Shown here one piece after another: positions 24,470 to 33,623 of a DNA stretch of 45,070 nt. The notes below the pieces were generated by a model. It was not told where the DNA came from, made no database searches, and worked only from the letters and a program-made list of their open reading frames with translations. The first letter of the stretch is position 1. Each line of letters begins with the position of its first letter. Source of the stretch: Egaibacter sp046050465 (GTDB lineage: Bacteria; Pseudomonadota; Gammaproteobacteria; Burkholderiales; Burkholderiaceae_C); assembly GCA_046050465.1 (NCBI GenBank), contig JBJOPS010000039.1, positions 1-45,070 on the forward strand, in the 5' to 3' direction. The position numbers and the translations under genes were made by a program.

Positions 24470-25657
24470 TCAGGGCTTTGACGTAAAGTATCCGGATACG
24501 GGTTTCCATTTGCCATCAGTAATTTGCGACAAACGGGATGCATCGTTACCCAAGCGTTTGGTCGCGGTAAACGTTTGTGCGGGGCCGCCGAATATGTCGG
24601 ATGCAAAGGTGATGTTGTCCATCACTTTGATGAAACTCTCGGTGGTCAGGTTTTTACCAGCTTTGCCGGCAGCTTTGGCAAAATTGTCGATGATGGTGTA
24701 GCCATAGACCGAGAACACGGTTGGGTCTTCATTGAATTTGGTTTTGTACTTGTTGGCCCAGAACGCGATGTCTTTGGACTGGTCATCTGTGTAGGGGTTT
24801 TGCACCGTGTTGGTGGCATACAAACCGTTCATGGCCGGGCCACCGAGTTTGTGAATCAGATCGGTATATGCGCCACTTGAACCGAGAAAGATCGGGTTGT
24901 AGCCGAGTTTGCGGGCAGTGCCAATGGCTCCAATGGTTTCGCGAATCAGGGTGCCCAGCACAATCATGTCGCAGCCCCCGGCCTGCATTTTTTGTACCTG
25001 GGAAGAGAAGTCGGTCGCGCCGCGTTTGTACGATGTTTTTTCTGCGAACTCCATGTTGACAGTTTTCAGGCCTGCTTCTCCCCCCTTTAGCACCTCAGTG
25101 CCAAAGTCATCGTCCTGGTACATGGTGCAGACTTTCTTGGCGCCTTTGTCCTTTACCAGCTTGGGCACTGCATTGCGCATTTGGTCGTAATAGGTGGCAG
25201 CATAGGAATACTTGAGCTTGTGAAAAGGCTCGTACATCTCGCGTGCGGCGGTGATCGGGAAGAAGTTGATCACGTTTTTTTCAAACTGCACAGGCATGGC
25301 CGCGAGATTGTGGGCGGTGCCAATGTGACCAACCATCATGAAGATTTTGTCCTGGTTGACCAGTTTTTGCGCCGCCAGGACGGCCTTTTTGGGATCATAG
25401 GCCGAGTCTTCCACGATGATCTTGAGCTTGCGGCCGTTGATGCCACCCTGCTCGTTGATCTCGTCAACTGCCAGCAGCATGCCCAGACGGGACTGCTTGC
25501 CAAAACCGGCAATGGGGCCGGACAAATCCTGGATGGACCCCAGTGTGATTTCGGTGGCGCTCACGCCCTGCGGCGGAGCTGCTTTCTGGGCTTGCGCCAG
25601 GGTGGTGCTCAGGGCCATGATGGCCAGAACGGTTGCAGTTTTCGTCGTCAATTTCAT
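24470..25657 (-). CDS. Branched-chain-amino-acid-type ABC transporter substrate-binding protein
   Basis: The 395-residue periplasmic binding protein (LivK/Peripla_BP_6 family) has a clear signal peptide, MKLTTKTATVLAIMALSTTL followed by AQA, with predicted cleavage after that Ala. The mature domain opens ITLGSIQDLSGPIAGFGK and contains GGINGRKLKIIVEDSAYDPKKA split over the first lobe. AAAGGAGA precedes the ATG at 25657; an in-frame ATG at 25687 would place extra residues before the signal peptide and is rejected. It is the last gene of the liv-ligase operon. In this context the ligand is more likely an organic or fatty-type acid than an amino acid, which is inference. Confidence 0.9.
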   Translation of the reverse strand: MKLTTKTATVLAIMALSTTLAQAQKAAPPQGVSATEITLGSIQDLSGPIAGFGKQSRLGMLLAVDEINEQGGINGRKLKIIVEDSAYDPKKAVLAAQKLVNQDKIFMMVGHIGTAHNLAAMPVQFEKNVINFFPITAAREMYEPFHKLKYSYAATYYDQMRNAVPKLVKDKGAKKVCTMYQDDDFGTEVLKGGEAGLKTVNMEFAEKTSYKRGATDFSSQVQKMQAGGCDMIVLGTLIRETIGAIGTARKLGYNPIFLGSSGAYTDLIHKLGGPAMNGLYATNTVQNPYTDDQSKDIAFWANKYKTKFNEDPTVFSVYGYTIIDNFAKAAGKAGKNLTTESFIKVMDNITFASDIFGGPAQTFTATKRLGNDASRLSQITDGKWKPVSGYFTSKP

Positions 25658-25696
25658 TGTCGTCTCCTTTGAAAATAAAGTCGTCAATCCGGTTAC

Positions 25697-27553
25697 CTAC
25701 TTGTACATGGCCTCAATCTGGGGCATATATTTTTTCTCTACCAGTTTGCGTTTGAGCTTCATGGTGGGGGTGAGCTCCTCATCTTCCGCGCTAAGCTGGG
25801 TTTCCAGCAGGAAGAACTTCTTGATCTGTTCCACCCGGGCAAACTTCTTGTTCACCCGGTCGATCTCGGCCTGAATCAGCTCCTGCACCTGTAGCGCACG
25901 CGTCAGGCTGCTGTAGTTGCTGAAGGGCACGTCATGGTCCTGTGCAAATTTCTCCACGTTTTCCTGGTCAATCATGATGATCACCGTCAGATAAGGCCGC
26001 TGGTCCCCAATCACCACCGCGTCGGTGATGTAAGGTGAAAACTTCAGGTCATTTTCCAGTTCGCTCGGTGTTACATTTTTGCCGCCAGCCGTGATGATGA
26101 TGTCTTTCATGCGGTCTGTAATCCGGAAATACCCGTGCGCGTCCATCGCGCCCACGTCTCCGGTGTGCAACCAGCCATCCTTGTCGATGGTTTCAGCAGT
26201 TTTTTCCGGCAGATTCAGGTAACCGGCAAACACGTTTTTCCCACGCACCAGAATTTCACCAGTGGCCGGGTCGAGCCGTACTTCATTAAAGCCAGCTGCC
26301 GGGCCAATGGAACCCGGGCGCATCATCGTGGCCGGCACGCCAGTCGAGGCACCACATGTCTCTGTCATGCCCCACACTTCCAGCATGGGCACGCCTAGCG
26401 CCAGGTACCAGCGCACCAGATCGGGCGATATGGGTGCGGCGCCTGTCACCAAAAAGCGCGCACGGTGAATGCCGATAAGCTTGCGCACGTTGTTCAGCGC
26501 CAGCCAGCCAGCCAAACGGAATTTAAGCTTCAGCCACCCATCAACGGGCTGGCCTGCCAGCACCTTGTCGGCAATGGCTGTGCCCACGCCGATTCCCCAG
26601 GCGTAGGCTGCCTGCTGAATGGCCCCGGCTTCCTTCAGTGAAATCATCACGCCTGAATAGAATTTTTCCCACACCCTTGGCACACCCGTGAACACGGTGG
26701 GCGCGATCTCGCGCACGTTCTCGGGGATGGTTTCGGGGTTTTCCACAAAATTGAGTCTGGAGCCGGTGTACAGCGAAAAGTACTCACCGCCCATGCGCTC
26801 GGCAATGTGGCACAGTGGCAGGAAGCACATGCGCTCGTCGCGCTCGTCCTGACCGATCAACGTATTGAGGCCGCGAACGGCATACACCAGCCCCTGATGA
26901 AGGTGCATGGCGCCTTTTGGTTTACCCGTGGTGCCCGAGGTATAGACCAGAATAGCCAGGTCTTCAGGTTTGCAGGCGTTTGACCGCGACTTGAGGTCGG
27001 CCGGGTGAGCTTTCAGATAATCTCGCCCCAGCGCGCGCAGGGCGTCCAGACTGATGACATCCGGCTCGTCCAGGTTGCTGAGGCCTTCCATGTCGAACAC
27101 CACGATCTTGCGTAACCCTGGCAGTTGGGCACGTACTTCCAGCGCCTTGTCCAGCTGCTCATCGTCTTCCACAAAAAGGACGGTGGTGCGGGAGTCTTCA
27201 CACAGAAAATTAACCTGACTGGCGGCGTCGGTCGGATAGATGCCGTTGGACACGCCGCCACAGGACAGCACTGCCAGGTCAGCCCAGACCCATTCGACCA
27301 CGGTATTGGCAAGGATGGATGCACATTCGCCTTGAGCAAAACCAAGACTCATCAGCCCGCCCGCTATTTCGCTGACTGCTATGGCAGCCTGGTTCCAGGT
27401 CCAGCTGCGCCAGATGCCCAGGTGTTTTTGGCGCATCCAGACGTTGGCGCCACGTTTCTCCACTGCGTTCCAGAAGATGGCCGGAATGGTCTCACCCGGC
27501 ATCACGATGTCGTGATTGGGTTGAATATTGGAAAGGTCCCAGAGTTGGCTCAT
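25697..27553 (-). CDS. AMP-forming acyl-CoA ligase (long-chain fatty-acid type)
   Basis: The 618-residue ANL-superfamily enzyme has the P-loop YTSGTTGKPKGAM (about 204-216), the adenine-binding EVWGMTETCGAS, the hinge/FACS region GWLHTGDVGAMDAHGYF followed by RMKDIIITAGGKNVTPSELE, and a C-terminal lysine-containing region (TPTMKLKRKLVEKKY). It activates a carboxylic acid to its CoA thioester with ATP. Genes of an ABC importer lie on both sides, suggesting that the imported acid is activated on entry and sent to the converging beta-oxidation operon. Substrate range is not readable; the size and FACS motif favour medium- to long-chain or bulky acids. Confidence 0.92.
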   Translation of the reverse strand: MSQLWDLSNIQPNHDIVMPGETIPAIFWNAVEKRGANVWMRQKHLGIWRSWTWNQAAIAVSEIAGGLMSLGFAQGECASILANTVVEWVWADLAVLSCGGVSNGIYPTDAASQVNFLCEDSRTTVLFVEDDEQLDKALEVRAQLPGLRKIVVFDMEGLSNLDEPDVISLDALRALGRDYLKAHPADLKSRSNACKPEDLAILVYTSGTTGKPKGAMHLHQGLVYAVRGLNTLIGQDERDERMCFLPLCHIAERMGGEYFSLYTGSRLNFVENPETIPENVREIAPTVFTGVPRVWEKFYSGVMISLKEAGAIQQAAYAWGIGVGTAIADKVLAGQPVDGWLKLKFRLAGWLALNNVRKLIGIHRARFLVTGAAPISPDLVRWYLALGVPMLEVWGMTETCGASTGVPATMMRPGSIGPAAGFNEVRLDPATGEILVRGKNVFAGYLNLPEKTAETIDKDGWLHTGDVGAMDAHGYFRITDRMKDIIITAGGKNVTPSELENDLKFSPYITDAVVIGDQRPYLTVIIMIDQENVEKFAQDHDVPFSNYSSLTRALQVQELIQAEIDRVNKKFARVEQIKKFFLLETQLSAEDEELTPTMKLKRKLVEKKYMPQIEAMYK

Positions 27554-27647
27554 TGGGTTTTTGCCCCCACGCTTGTCACTGCGTGTACTGCGCTGCCCCC
27601 CAAAGGGGCCTTCACTTGCTTGAGGCGGCTCGGCGCTGCGTTCATGT
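27554..27647 (-). repeat. 94-base spacer with GC hairpin, possible family-specific intergenic repeat
   Basis: This gap inside an otherwise tight operon contains GCCCC/GGGGC-type complementarity (27595-27610: C-run, AAA, GGGGCC) flanked by GC-rich sequence that reads like interspersed intergenic sequence I associate with Comamonadaceae genomes. There is only one copy in the window, so repeat status is from memory and unproven. It could attenuate transcription or stabilise the upstream mRNA. Confidence 0.3.
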
Positions 27648-28445
27648 TCATCTCCAGGTCTTCTTTTTTTTCCAGCGGCGTTCGCTGCGCATGCCTTCTT
27701 CCTTCATGCCGAGATAGAACTCCTTGATGTCGTCTTTCTCGCGCAGCCTGGCGCAGGTGTCTTCCATCACAATGCGACCGTTTTCGAGCACGTAGCCGTA
27801 GTCAGAAGCATTCAGTGCCATATTTGCGTTTTGCTCCACCAGCAAGATGGTGGAGCCGCGTTCCCGGTTGATGCGCACCACGATCTCAAAAATTTCTTTC
27901 GTCAGCTTCGGGCTCAAGCCCAGGCTGGGCTCGTCCAGCAGGATCAGATCGGGGTTGGCCATCAGCGCCCTGGAGATGGACAACATCTGTTGCTGGCCTC
28001 CTGACAGCAGGCCGGCATCCTGGGTGGCGCGCTCGCGCAGAATCGGGAAATAGCCATAGACCGCCTCGATGTCGCGCAACACGCCATCCCGGTCCTTGCG
28101 TGTGTAAGCGCCCATGAGCAGGTTGTCACGCACACTCAGCAATGGAAATACTTCGCGCCCTTCCGGCACGTGGCTCAAGCCTTGCTGAACGATGAAGGCC
28201 GGGTCACGTGCGGTGATGTCGTTTCCCTTGAACTCAATCGAGCCTTTGCGCGGGTCAATAATGCCAGAAATGGTTTTGAGTATGGTGGTTTTACCTGCAC
28301 CGTTTGAGCCCAGCACGGTGGCAATTTCGCCGCGGCGCACTTGCAGGCTCACACCCCTGATGGCCTTGATGGGGCCATAGGCGCTTTCCACATTAAGCAG
28401 CTTCAGTACGGCCTGATCGCTCACAGGCGGCGGTGTGGTGCTCAT
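27648..28445 (-). CDS. livF: ABC transporter ATP-binding protein (LivF type)
   Basis: The 265-residue ATPase has Walker A GSNGAGKTTILKTI (about 44-57), signature LSGGQQQMLSISRAL, Walker B LILLDEPSLGLSP and an H-loop region ILLVEQNANMALNAS, the LivF pattern. It energises branched-chain-type import with LivG, LivH and LivM. The ATG at 28445 overlaps the livG stop as ATGA; a longer upstream frame runs inside livG and is rejected. The basic C-terminal tail (ERRWKKKKTWR) extends a little beyond the usual end. Confidence 0.93.
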   Translation of the reverse strand: MSTTPPPVSDQAVLKLLNVESAYGPIKAIRGVSLQVRRGEIATVLGSNGAGKTTILKTISGIIDPRKGSIEFKGNDITARDPAFIVQQGLSHVPEGREVFPLLSVRDNLLMGAYTRKDRDGVLRDIEAVYGYFPILRERATQDAGLLSGGQQQMLSISRALMANPDLILLDEPSLGLSPKLTKEIFEIVVRINRERGSTILLVEQNANMALNASDYGYVLENGRIVMEDTCARLREKDDIKEFYLGMKEEGMRSERRWKKKKTWR

Positions 28446-29242
28446 GCCTGCCTCCGCAGTGAACACACATCGTCGATGGAGCCCAGATAGGCTTCGATGA
28501 CTGCGGGGTCTGTCTGCACTTCTCGGGGTGTACCCATAGCCAGCACTGCGCCCTGATTCATGGCAACCACGCGATCCGAGACCTTGGACACCAGCGTCAT
28601 GTCGTGCTCTACCATCAGCACGGTGATGCCCAGCTCGTTCTTGATGTCCTGAATCCAGAAGGCCATGTCTTCGGTTTCTTCCACGTTTAATCCGCTGGAG
28701 GGTTCGTCCAGCAAGAGCAGCTTGGGCTCGGTGCACAAAGCACGGCCCAGCTCCACAACTTTGCGCACACCATAGGGCAGGCCTGCCACCATGGAATCTC
28801 GGTGGTGCTGAAGATCCAGAAATTCAATGATCTTTTCTGCTTTTTCGCGGGCCTCAATCTCGGCGGCCATGGTTTTCGAAGTAAAGAACACCTCGCTCCA
28901 GAAGCCGGTTTTTCGCTGCGTGTGGCCACCGATCAGCAGGTTGTGCAGCACGGTGGCATGTTCAAACAACTCGATGTTCTGGAACGTACGGGCAATACCC
29001 AGCGCAGCAATGTTGTGCGGCGCCTGATCGGTCAGCCTCTTGCCCAGGTAGTCGATTTCGCCCGAGGTAGGCGTGTAAATACGGCTGATCAAATTGAATA
29101 CGGTTGTTTTGCCGGCACCGTTTGGGCCGATGAGGGTGAACACCTCGCCACGCTTCACGTCAAAGCTGACCTTGTTAACCGCCAGTACGCCGCCGAAGCG
29201 CACGCTCAGGTCCCGGGCTGAAAGAAGAATGTCGTCCATCAT
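28442..29242 (-). CDS. livG: ABC transporter ATP-binding protein (LivG type)
   Basis: The 266-residue ATPase has Walker A GPNGAGKTTVFNLI (about 38-51), TFQNIELFEHATVLHNLLIG as Q-loop region, the LivG-style signature LPYGVRKVVELGRAL, and Walker B LLLLDEPSSGLNVEE. This degenerate signature (YG instead of SGG) is normal for LivG. The ATG at 29242 overlaps the livM stop as ATGA, and the gene overlaps livF in the same way, so the two ATPases are translationally coupled. Confidence 0.93.
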   Translation of the reverse strand: MMDDILLSARDLSVRFGGVLAVNKVSFDVKRGEVFTLIGPNGAGKTTVFNLISRIYTPTSGEIDYLGKRLTDQAPHNIAALGIARTFQNIELFEHATVLHNLLIGGHTQRKTGFWSEVFFTSKTMAAEIEAREKAEKIIEFLDLQHHRDSMVAGLPYGVRKVVELGRALCTEPKLLLLDEPSSGLNVEETEDMAFWIQDIKNELGITVLMVEHDMTLVSKVSDRVVAMNQGAVLAMGTPREVQTDPAVIEAYLGSIDDVCSLRRQA

Positions 29243-30315
29243 TTCAATCGGTCCGATTTCTGGAATGTCTTCTGCCGCTTGAACATGCCCTTGCGGTAGA
29301 ACGGAAAAGTCTGCAAATAAGTGCGAATCTTGAACCAGCGGCCATATAGTCCCAGCGGCTCGCCCAGCACAAACGCTATCAGCACCGCGCCATAGACCAG
29401 CGATTGCAGACCCGGCGCCTGTCCGATGACAGCCGGCAGATAGTCTTTGGTCATGGCAATCAGTTGCGGCATGGCAATCAGGAAGATCGCGCCCAGAAAA
29501 GCACCATGAACCGAGCCCAGGCCACCAATGACCACCATCAGCAAAAGGTCAATCGACTGAATGATGTTGAATTGGTCAGGCGATATGAATTGCAGCTTGT
29601 GCGCGTACAGGGCGCCGGCGATGCCCGCCAGTGCCGCAGAGATGGCAAACGACAGTGTCTTGTAGCGTGCCAGATGGATGCCCATGCTTTGTGCAGATAT
29701 TTCCGAGTCACGTATCGCAACAAAAGCCCGGCCCGTGGATGAACGCAGCAGGTTCAGTATGCCCAGCGTCACCATGACGGTAATCACCAGACAAAGAAAA
29801 TAAAACTCTTCACCCGAGCTGATTTCCCAGCCAAACAGGTTGGGGGCCTTGATATGAATGCCCGAGTTGCCCCCGGTTACTGATTCCCACCGTGCGAACA
29901 CCTCTTCGACGATGAATGCAAAGGCAATGGTTGCAATGCCCAGATAGATCCCCTTCACCCGCAAAGCCGGAAGGCCCACCACCACACCCACCGCTGCGGA
30001 CAGCATGCCAGCCAGTGCCAGTGCAAAAGGAAAGGAGAGTCCCATGTTGGTGAAAACTGCCTGCGTGTAGGCACCAACCCCCAGAAACGCCGCATGCCCT
30101 ATGGAGAACTGCCCTGTAAAGCCGGCCAGCAGCATCAGGCCCAAGCCTGCGATGGCGTAGATCAGGATGAAGGTCAACTGGGCCAGCCAGTACTCGGCAA
30201 TGAGCCAGGGTGCCGCCAGCAGGAACACCATCAACAAGCTGTACCAGAACACATGCCCGCCATGTTTGGCCAGCCGGATGTCCTGCGCGTAATCGGTTTT
30301 GAAGACGAATCTCAT
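29239..30315 (-). CDS. livM: ABC transporter permease (LivM type)
   Basis: The 358-residue inner-membrane permease has many hydrophobic helices, for example VFWYSLLMVFLLAAPWLIAE followed by FILIYAIAGLGLMLLAGF. It also has the LivM/LivH family signature FSIGHAAFLGVGAYTQA (about 72-88) and VVIGGLGSVHGAFLGAIFL. It forms half of the translocation pore with LivH. It begins 12 bases after the livH stop and overlaps livG by 4 bases. Confidence 0.93.
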   Translation of the reverse strand: MRFVFKTDYAQDIRLAKHGGHVFWYSLLMVFLLAAPWLIAEYWLAQLTFILIYAIAGLGLMLLAGFTGQFSIGHAAFLGVGAYTQAVFTNMGLSFPFALALAGMLSAAVGVVVGLPALRVKGIYLGIATIAFAFIVEEVFARWESVTGGNSGIHIKAPNLFGWEISSGEEFYFLCLVITVMVTLGILNLLRSSTGRAFVAIRDSEISAQSMGIHLARYKTLSFAISAALAGIAGALYAHKLQFISPDQFNIIQSIDLLLMVVIGGLGSVHGAFLGAIFLIAMPQLIAMTKDYLPAVIGQAPGLQSLVYGAVLIAFVLGEPLGLYGRWFKIRTYLQTFPFYRKGMFKRQKTFQKSDRLK

Positions 30316-30327
30316 GTTTGCCAGCCC

Positions 30328-31203
30328 TCAGACTTTCTTGCGAAGTTTTTCGCCAAACAGTCCGTTGGGCTTGACCATCAGCATGATGAGCACTACCACA
30401 TAGGCCGCTATGTCCTTGATGCCATCGGGCGCATAAAACCCCGCCAGGGACTCAACGATGCCGATGATCAGCCCGCCCACAATGGCGCCGGGCAAGCTGC
30501 CAAAGCCACCCACTACGGCAGCAGGGAAAGCCTTCAGGCCGATAAACCCCATATTGGCGTGCACAAAGGTAATGGGAGCGAGCAGCAGGCCTGCGATGGC
30601 GGCCACCGCAGAGGCCAGACCCCACACCAGGCCATTGATGCGCTTGACAGGGATGCCCATGTAATAGGCCGCGAGCTGGTTTTGAGAGCTGGCCTGCATG
30701 GCAATGCCCATCTTGCTGTACTTGAACATCGCAAACAGCAAACCGCATAACACCGAAGTCGCAGCAATGACCACCATCTGCTCGACATTCAAAACCAGCG
30801 TGCCGATTTTCCAGATTTCGTCTTTGTAGGGGACAGGCAATGTATGGGTATCCGTGCCAATGCCAGGAATCATGGTGATCAGTCCGCGTGCCACATACCC
30901 GATGCCGATGGTCAGCATGACGATGGAAAACGCAGGTTGTCCCAAAATGGGGCGAATGATCAGGCGTTCGAGCAACACGCCAAACACCGCCATCGCCGAG
31001 ATGGCGCAAATTACCGACAGCCAGAACGGAAAGTTGAGCATGGTCATGCATGCCAGCCCGCCAAAAGCGCCCAGCATCATGAGCTCGCCCTGAACGAAGC
31101 TCACAGTCTCGGTCGCTTTGTAAATCAGCACGAAGCCAAGTGCGATCAGCCCGTAGATGCATCCTTGCGCGATGCCGCTGATCACCAGTTGAAGAAATTG
31201 CAC
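30328..31203 (-). CDS. livH: ABC transporter permease (LivH type)
   Basis: The 291-residue hydrophobic permease starts MQFLQLVISGIAQGCIYGLI and has SFVQGELMMLGAFGG and GGFGSLPGAIVGGLIIGI, the LivH family pattern. The start is GTG at 31203, preceded on the minus strand by AGGAGACAGT, a good ribosome-binding site. It is the first gene of a six-gene minus-strand operon (livH, livM, livG, livF, acyl-CoA ligase, binding protein). Confidence 0.92.
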   Translation of the reverse strand: MQFLQLVISGIAQGCIYGLIALGFVLIYKATETVSFVQGELMMLGAFGGLACMTMLNFPFWLSVICAISAMAVFGVLLERLIIRPILGQPAFSIVMLTIGIGYVARGLITMIPGIGTDTHTLPVPYKDEIWKIGTLVLNVEQMVVIAATSVLCGLLFAMFKYSKMGIAMQASSQNQLAAYYMGIPVKRINGLVWGLASAVAAIAGLLLAPITFVHANMGFIGLKAFPAAVVGGFGSLPGAIVGGLIIGIVESLAGFYAPDGIKDIAAYVVVLIMLMVKPNGLFGEKLRKKV

Positions 31204-31283
31204 ACTGTCTCCTGAATTCTTGCCTCAGGTTATAGCGGTTTTACCTCAAAAGACCGTCAGGGTTGACCCCGATAGCCCGACAC
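31204..31283 (-). promoter_or_regulatory. Upstream region of the liv-ligase operon
   Basis: This 80-base gap should hold the livH promoter. A small inverted repeat, CCTGA (31211-31215) with TCAGG (31225-31229), lies next to the livH ribosome-binding site. I see no convincing -35/-10 pair, and no copy of the palindrome found upstream of the tetR gene. Confidence 0.3.
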
Positions 31284-31706
31284 TCAAGTGACTGATGGCG
31301 GCTTGGGCACTTCGCGGGGTTTGCCATTGTCATCAATGGCCACGTAGGTTAATGATGCTTCGGTCACCTTGATATATTTCCCTTGCGCGTGGTAGCGCTC
31401 GGCATACACCTCAACCTTGACGGTAATGGATGTGCGGCCAATACGGGTCAGCGACGAGAAGAACGACAAAATGTCCCCAATGCGCACTGGCTGCTTGAAG
31501 ATGAATTCATTCACTGCCACTGTGGCCATGCGGCCCTGCGCGTAACGAGCAGGGATGACTGAGCCGGCCAGGTCCACCTGTGCCATCACCCAGCCACCGA
31601 AAATATCTCCATTGGCATTGCAGTCCGCCGGCATGGGTATGACTTTAAGCACCAGTTCCTTGTCGGTGGGCAACTGGACGTTGGGCACGCTTGAATTGTC
31701 AGACAT
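31284..31706 (-). CDS. Hotdog-fold acyl-CoA thioesterase (YciA type)
   Basis: The 140-residue protein matches the YciA/acyl-CoA hydrolase pattern: NANGDIFGGWVMAQVDLAGS (about 26-45) carries the catalytic-site region, then FKQPVRIGDILSFFSSLTRIGRTSI. It hydrolyses acyl-CoA to free acid and CoA in the cytoplasm. I chose ATG 31706; a longer open frame reaches 31748 but overlaps the divergent ABC gene. Position beside the acyl-CoA import operon may be functional, for example to relieve acyl-CoA excess, but it may also be a housekeeping gene. Confidence 0.9.
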   Translation of the reverse strand: MSDNSSVPNVQLPTDKELVLKVIPMPADCNANGDIFGGWVMAQVDLAGSVIPARYAQGRMATVAVNEFIFKQPVRIGDILSFFSSLTRIGRTSITVKVEVYAERYHAQGKYIKVTEASLTYVAIDDNGKPREVPKPPSVT

Positions 31707-31746
31707 GGGCACAATATGTGATTGATTACGTCCCGGATTGTCCTCC

Positions 31747-33573
31747 ATGCGTCGAAGCGGCGAACTTGCCTCCCCCTCTCTTGCACATCCCCACAGTACC
31801 GCGCCCCCTCCGGCACGGTCAGACTGGGCTACCCTGCAGCGACTGTTTCCTTATCTTTGGCGATACAAATGGCGTGTGGTGGCTGCGCTTGCCTTTATGG
31901 TGGGCGCCAAGCTGGCCAACGTGGGTGTGCCGTTGCTGCTGAAGAATCTGGTCGATGCCATGAGCATCAAGCCAAATGACCCGCAAGCCATGCTGGTGGT
32001 CCCCATTGCGTTGCTGGTTGGCTACGGCTTGCTGCGTTTGTCCACATCACTGTTTACGGAGCTGCGTGAGCTGGTTTTTGCCAAGGCGACTGAAGGTGCG
32101 GCGCGGAGTATTTCACTGGAAGTGTTTCGACATCTCCATGCCCTGAGCCTGCGCTTTCACCTGGAGCGACAAACCGGTGGCATGACCCGCGATATTGAGC
32201 GCGGTACCCGTGGTGTCCATTCCCTTATCAGCTATTCACTTTACAGCATCATTCCAACACTGATTGAAGTCACGCTGGTGCTGACGCTACTCGCGGTCAA
32301 GTTCGACATGTGGTTTGCATGGATCACCATTATTGCCCTGGTGCTCTATGTCGCCTTCACGGTAACCGTGACTGAGTGGCGAACCCAGTTTCGCAAGAAG
32401 ATGAACGAGATGGATTCCACGGCTCACAGCCGTGCTATCGATTCACTGCTCAATTACGAGACGGTCAAGTACTTCAACAATGAGGAATTCGAGGCCAAAC
32501 GTTACGATGAAAATCTTGAACGCTACCGCCGGGCAGCAGTCAAGAGCCAGACCACGCTGAGCCTGCTTAATACCGGGCAGCAACTCATTATTGCGGTCGC
32601 ATTGGTCGTCATGCTGTATCGTGCCACACAGGGCGTGGTGGACGGCCGCATGACGCTGGGCGACCTGGTGATGGTCAACGCCTTCATGATTCAGCTCTAC
32701 ATTCCGCTGGGTTTTCTGGGTGTGTTGTATCGCGAAATCAAGCAAAGCCTGACAGATCTGGACAAGATGTTCCGTCTGATGGAAAAGGAGCGGGAGATTG
32801 CTGATAGTTCCAATGCGCATGCGTTGCAGTTGGGCGGTTCGCCAGCAATCCGGTTTGAGCATGTCAGCTTTGCTTACGACCCGAAAGGTCGCCCCATCCT
32901 GCATGATGTGAGTTTCGAGATCCCATCCGGCAAAACGGTTGCAGTAGTGGGGCCGTCCGGCGCAGGCAAGTCCACGTTATCGCGCCTGCTGTTCCGCTTC
33001 TATGACGTGCAGCAGGGGCGCATCACCATCGCCGGGCAGGATTTGAAAGACGTGACGCAGACCAGCCTTCGCCGGGCTATCGGCATCGTTCCGCAGGACA
33101 CAGTGCTATTCAACGACACCATCGAATACAACATTGCCTACGGCAATCCCGGCGCGACAAAAGAGCAGGTGCAGGAGGCCGCCAGCTCGGCCCGTATCCA
33201 TGATTTCATCGTCAACACGCCAGCTGGTTATGGAGCCATGGTTGGCGAACGCGGACTCAAGCTCTCCGGTGGTGAGAAGCAGCGTGTAGCCATCGCCCGC
33301 ACCCTGTTGAAAAACCCGCCCATCATGATTTTTGACGAGGCCACCAGTGCTCTGGACTCTGCCAACGAACGGGCCATCCAGGCCGAGTTGCAGAGCGTGG
33401 CGCAGAACAAGACGACGCTGGTCATTGCTCATAGACTGTCAACAGTGGTCGATGCCCATGAAATCCTGGTGATGGATGGGGGGCGAATCATTGAGCGCGG
33501 CTCCCATGCCGATTTGCTCGCCTTGAACGGACGTTATGCGTCCATGTGGGCGCTCCAGCAGTCTGGCGAGTAG
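31747..33573 (+). CDS. Atm1/HMT1-type ABC exporter (membrane and ATPase domains fused)
   Basis: The 608-residue half-transporter has a six-helix membrane domain (about 40-330) and an ATPase domain with Walker A GPSGAGKSTLSRLL, signature LSGGEKQRVAIARTLL and Walker B IMIFDEATSALD. The membrane segment TEWRTQFRKKMNEMDSTAHS and the following RAIDSLLNYETVKYFNNE are hallmarks of the Atm1 subgroup (mitochondrial Atm1, bacterial glutathione-conjugate and heavy-metal exporters). It probably exports glutathione-linked or persulfide compounds across the inner membrane. ATG 31747 is preferred to TTG 31738. It is transcribed divergently from the thioesterase with only 40 bases between start codons. Confidence 0.9.
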   Translation: MRRSGELASPSLAHPHSTAPPPARSDWATLQRLFPYLWRYKWRVVAALAFMVGAKLANVGVPLLLKNLVDAMSIKPNDPQAMLVVPIALLVGYGLLRLSTSLFTELRELVFAKATEGAARSISLEVFRHLHALSLRFHLERQTGGMTRDIERGTRGVHSLISYSLYSIIPTLIEVTLVLTLLAVKFDMWFAWITIIALVLYVAFTVTVTEWRTQFRKKMNEMDSTAHSRAIDSLLNYETVKYFNNEEFEAKRYDENLERYRRAAVKSQTTLSLLNTGQQLIIAVALVVMLYRATQGVVDGRMTLGDLVMVNAFMIQLYIPLGFLGVLYREIKQSLTDLDKMFRLMEKEREIADSSNAHALQLGGSPAIRFEHVSFAYDPKGRPILHDVSFEIPSGKTVAVVGPSGAGKSTLSRLLFRFYDVQQGRITIAGQDLKDVTQTSLRRAIGIVPQDTVLFNDTIEYNIAYGNPGATKEQVQEAASSARIHDFIVNTPAGYGAMVGERGLKLSGGEKQRVAIARTLLKNPPIMIFDEATSALDSANERAIQAELQSVAQNKTTLVIAHRLSTVVDAHEILVMDGGRIIERGSHADLLALNGRYASMWALQQSGE

Positions 33574-33593
33574 CGATCAATCAGGTTTGCGCG

Positions 33594-33618
33594 GAATTAT
33601 GCATTTCCTGCATAATTC
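33594..33618. promoter_or_regulatory. Perfect 10-5-10 inverted repeat at the LysR promoter
   Basis: GAATTATGCA (33594-33603) and TGCATAATTC (33609-33618) are perfect inverted repeats around TTTCC. This fits a LysR-type T-N11-A box and lies 5 bases before the start codon. CATAAT (33611-33616) within the right arm could be a -10 box with TTGCGC (33587-33592) as a weak -35 box. No T-run follows, so a terminator is unlikely. Confidence 0.65.
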
Positions 33619-33623
33619 GCCCG

